DNA of 64,000 nucleotides. Source: RPQJ01 sp963754125. GTDB taxonomy: Bacteria; Pseudomonadota; Gammaproteobacteria; Steroidobacterales; Steroidobacteraceae. The stretch covers positions 682,001 through 746,000 of the forward strand of contig CAVWEX010000001.1 in assembly GCA_963754125.1 (NCBI GenBank). Direction: 5' to 3'. Below, in pieces: positions 63,322-64,000 of this stretch; the stretch's first letter is position 1, and each line of letters begins with the position of its first letter. Both the position numbers and the translations under genes were made by a program. The notes beneath the pieces are model-generated. The model did not search any database. It was not told the DNA's origin and saw only the letters and a program-made list of their open reading frames with translations.

Positions 63322-63822
63322 ATGAAGACCCTGGCTGTGTTCACCGGGCTGCTGTGCGTGCTGACGACGGGATCATCCCTCGCCCACGACATCATTCGTC
63401 ATGCGAGCCCGAGCACGCCGGTCGCAAGCAGCGTTTCCGTGCCGGCCGGCTCCGACCTGCTGTTCGTCAGCGGCACGTTTGCGGACGTGGCCGATCCCTC
63501 GGCGCCGGCCGGCAGCATCGAGCGATTCGGCGACACCGAGGCCCAGATGAAGAGCGTGCTCGGCAAGCTCGCGAAGGAGCTCGAAGCGGCGGGCTACTCG
63601 ATGGCGGATGTCGTGAAGATGAACGTGTTCCTGGTGGGCGACCCACGCAAAGGCGGCGCAATGGACTTCGACGGGCTGATGAAGGCCTATCTCCAGTTCC
63701 ATGGGCTCGCCATCCGTGGCCAGAATCATCCGGCCCGCACCACGGTGCAGGTGGCGGGTCTCCCGATCCCCGGTGCGCTCGTGACGATCGAGGCGGTCGC
63801 CGCGCGTCACGCGGCGCACTGA
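63322..63822 (+). CDS. Exported RidA-family protein
   Basis: A 166-residue YjgF/RidA domain with an N-terminal signal peptide (MKTLAVFTGLLCVLTTGSSLA). The RidA core includes SDLLFVSGTFADV, FGDTEAQMKSVLGKLAKELEAAGYSMADVVKMNVFLVGDP, and HPARTTVQVAGLPIPGALVTIEAVA, with Arg in PARTTV, the usual imine/enamine-binding arginine. Ordinary RidA is cytosolic, so export is unusual. Its substrate in the periplasm is unknown. GAGGA precedes ATG 63322. Confidence 0.82.
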   Translation: MKTLAVFTGLLCVLTTGSSLAHDIIRHASPSTPVASSVSVPAGSDLLFVSGTFADVADPSAPAGSIERFGDTEAQMKSVLGKLAKELEAAGYSMADVVKMNVFLVGDPRKGGAMDFDGLMKAYLQFHGLAIRGQNHPARTTVQVAGLPIPGALVTIEAVAARHAAH

Positions 63823-63832
63823 TCCCGGGCGC

Positions 63833-64000
63833 TTACGGCAGGTCGTGCGGTGGCAGGTTCTTCTGCCACCAGCCCTCGAACGCGGGATTCACCTCGGTCG
63901 GGTCGGCGTTGCCGGTCAGCACGCCGATGGCGTCCATCATGTCCTGGACGATGTCCCAGCCGGCGGAGTTGGTCTCCTCGTAGTGACCCTGGGCCTCGCC
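63833..64000 (-). CDS. C-terminal end of a truncated unknown protein
   Basis: The minus-strand frame ends at TAA 63833-63835 and is open to the window edge, giving 55 residues (AQGHYEETNSAGWDIVQDMM and NADPTEVNPAFEGWWQKNLPP). Codon use and absence of stops support a real gene. The protein is not recognised from this fragment. Confidence 0.6.
   Translation of the reverse strand, partial: GEAQGHYEETNSAGWDIVQDMMDAIGVLTGNADPTEVNPAFEGWWQKNLPPHDLP

Overview
The window is GC-rich, densely coded DNA from a Gram-negative bacterium. Lipoproteins, Tat and Sec signal peptides, a PEP-CTERM protein, a CZB-type diguanylate cyclase, bactofilins, an Anbu protease, a bufferin operon and a TRAP transporter together suggest a gammaproteobacterium, perhaps of the Steroidobacter/Nevskia kind; that placement is a low-confidence inference. 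I saw no rRNA, tRNA, CRISPR array, insertion sequence or prophage. At least fifteen frame breaks split otherwise intact genes. Several are mended by adding or removing one G or C in a short run, so consensus error in the assembly is more likely than mass decay.

Layout. 1-3.4 kb (minus): truncated M43 metalloprotease, Trp-rich small protein, DUF885 protein, lipoprotein. 3.5-11.6 kb (plus): membrane GGDEF cyclase, two S9 peptidases flanking a short-chain dehydrogenase, and a DUF1566-like secreted protein. 11.8-14.2 kb: bufferin operon bufA1-bufB-bufC-doxX, then a sarcosine/N-methyltryptophan-type oxidase. 15.4-19.1 kb: lipoprotein, CadC-like TPR regulator, ScyD-like secreted protein with a good terminator. 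19.2-26.3 kb: TRAP permeases DctQM (plus), PEP-CTERM protein, three small genes (VOC, DUF1579-like, P-loop kinase), then a minus-strand unit Anbu protease / transglutaminase-like / TRAP solute-binding protein.

26.5-37.9 kb is one long plus-strand operon: Tat-exported TldD, PmbA/TldE, DUF4159, MoxR ATPase, DUF58, BatA-like protein, two large envelope proteins and a carboxylesterase. Junctions are largely ATGA/TTGA overlaps, which argues for one machine. 37.9-42.9 kb: M28 peptidase, DgcZ-like cyclase with a GADEF active site, two bactofilins, retropepsin-like protease.

42.9-55.4 kb is a stress and regulation island: CBS protein, AI-2E exporter, BON lipoprotein with a near-perfect sigma-54 promoter, the adjacent sigma-54 activator, two response regulators, a CHASE3 histidine kinase, small stress proteins, DUF2798/DUF2938 opposite a MerR regulator with its operator, cardiolipin synthase, a GlsB-like protein and a ferritin-like protein. 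TGTAGGAC motifs and GTAG-N8-CTAC dyads recur upstream of several of these.

55.5-64 kb: a winged-helix/nucleotidyltransferase pair resembling a toxin-antitoxin module behind an AT-rich tandem repeat, DksA/TraR zinc finger, interrupted PKD-like protein, metallo-beta-lactamase-fold protein, Cdd1-like HhH protein, subtilase with a translationally coupled partner, acyltransferase, exported RidA protein and a truncated unknown.
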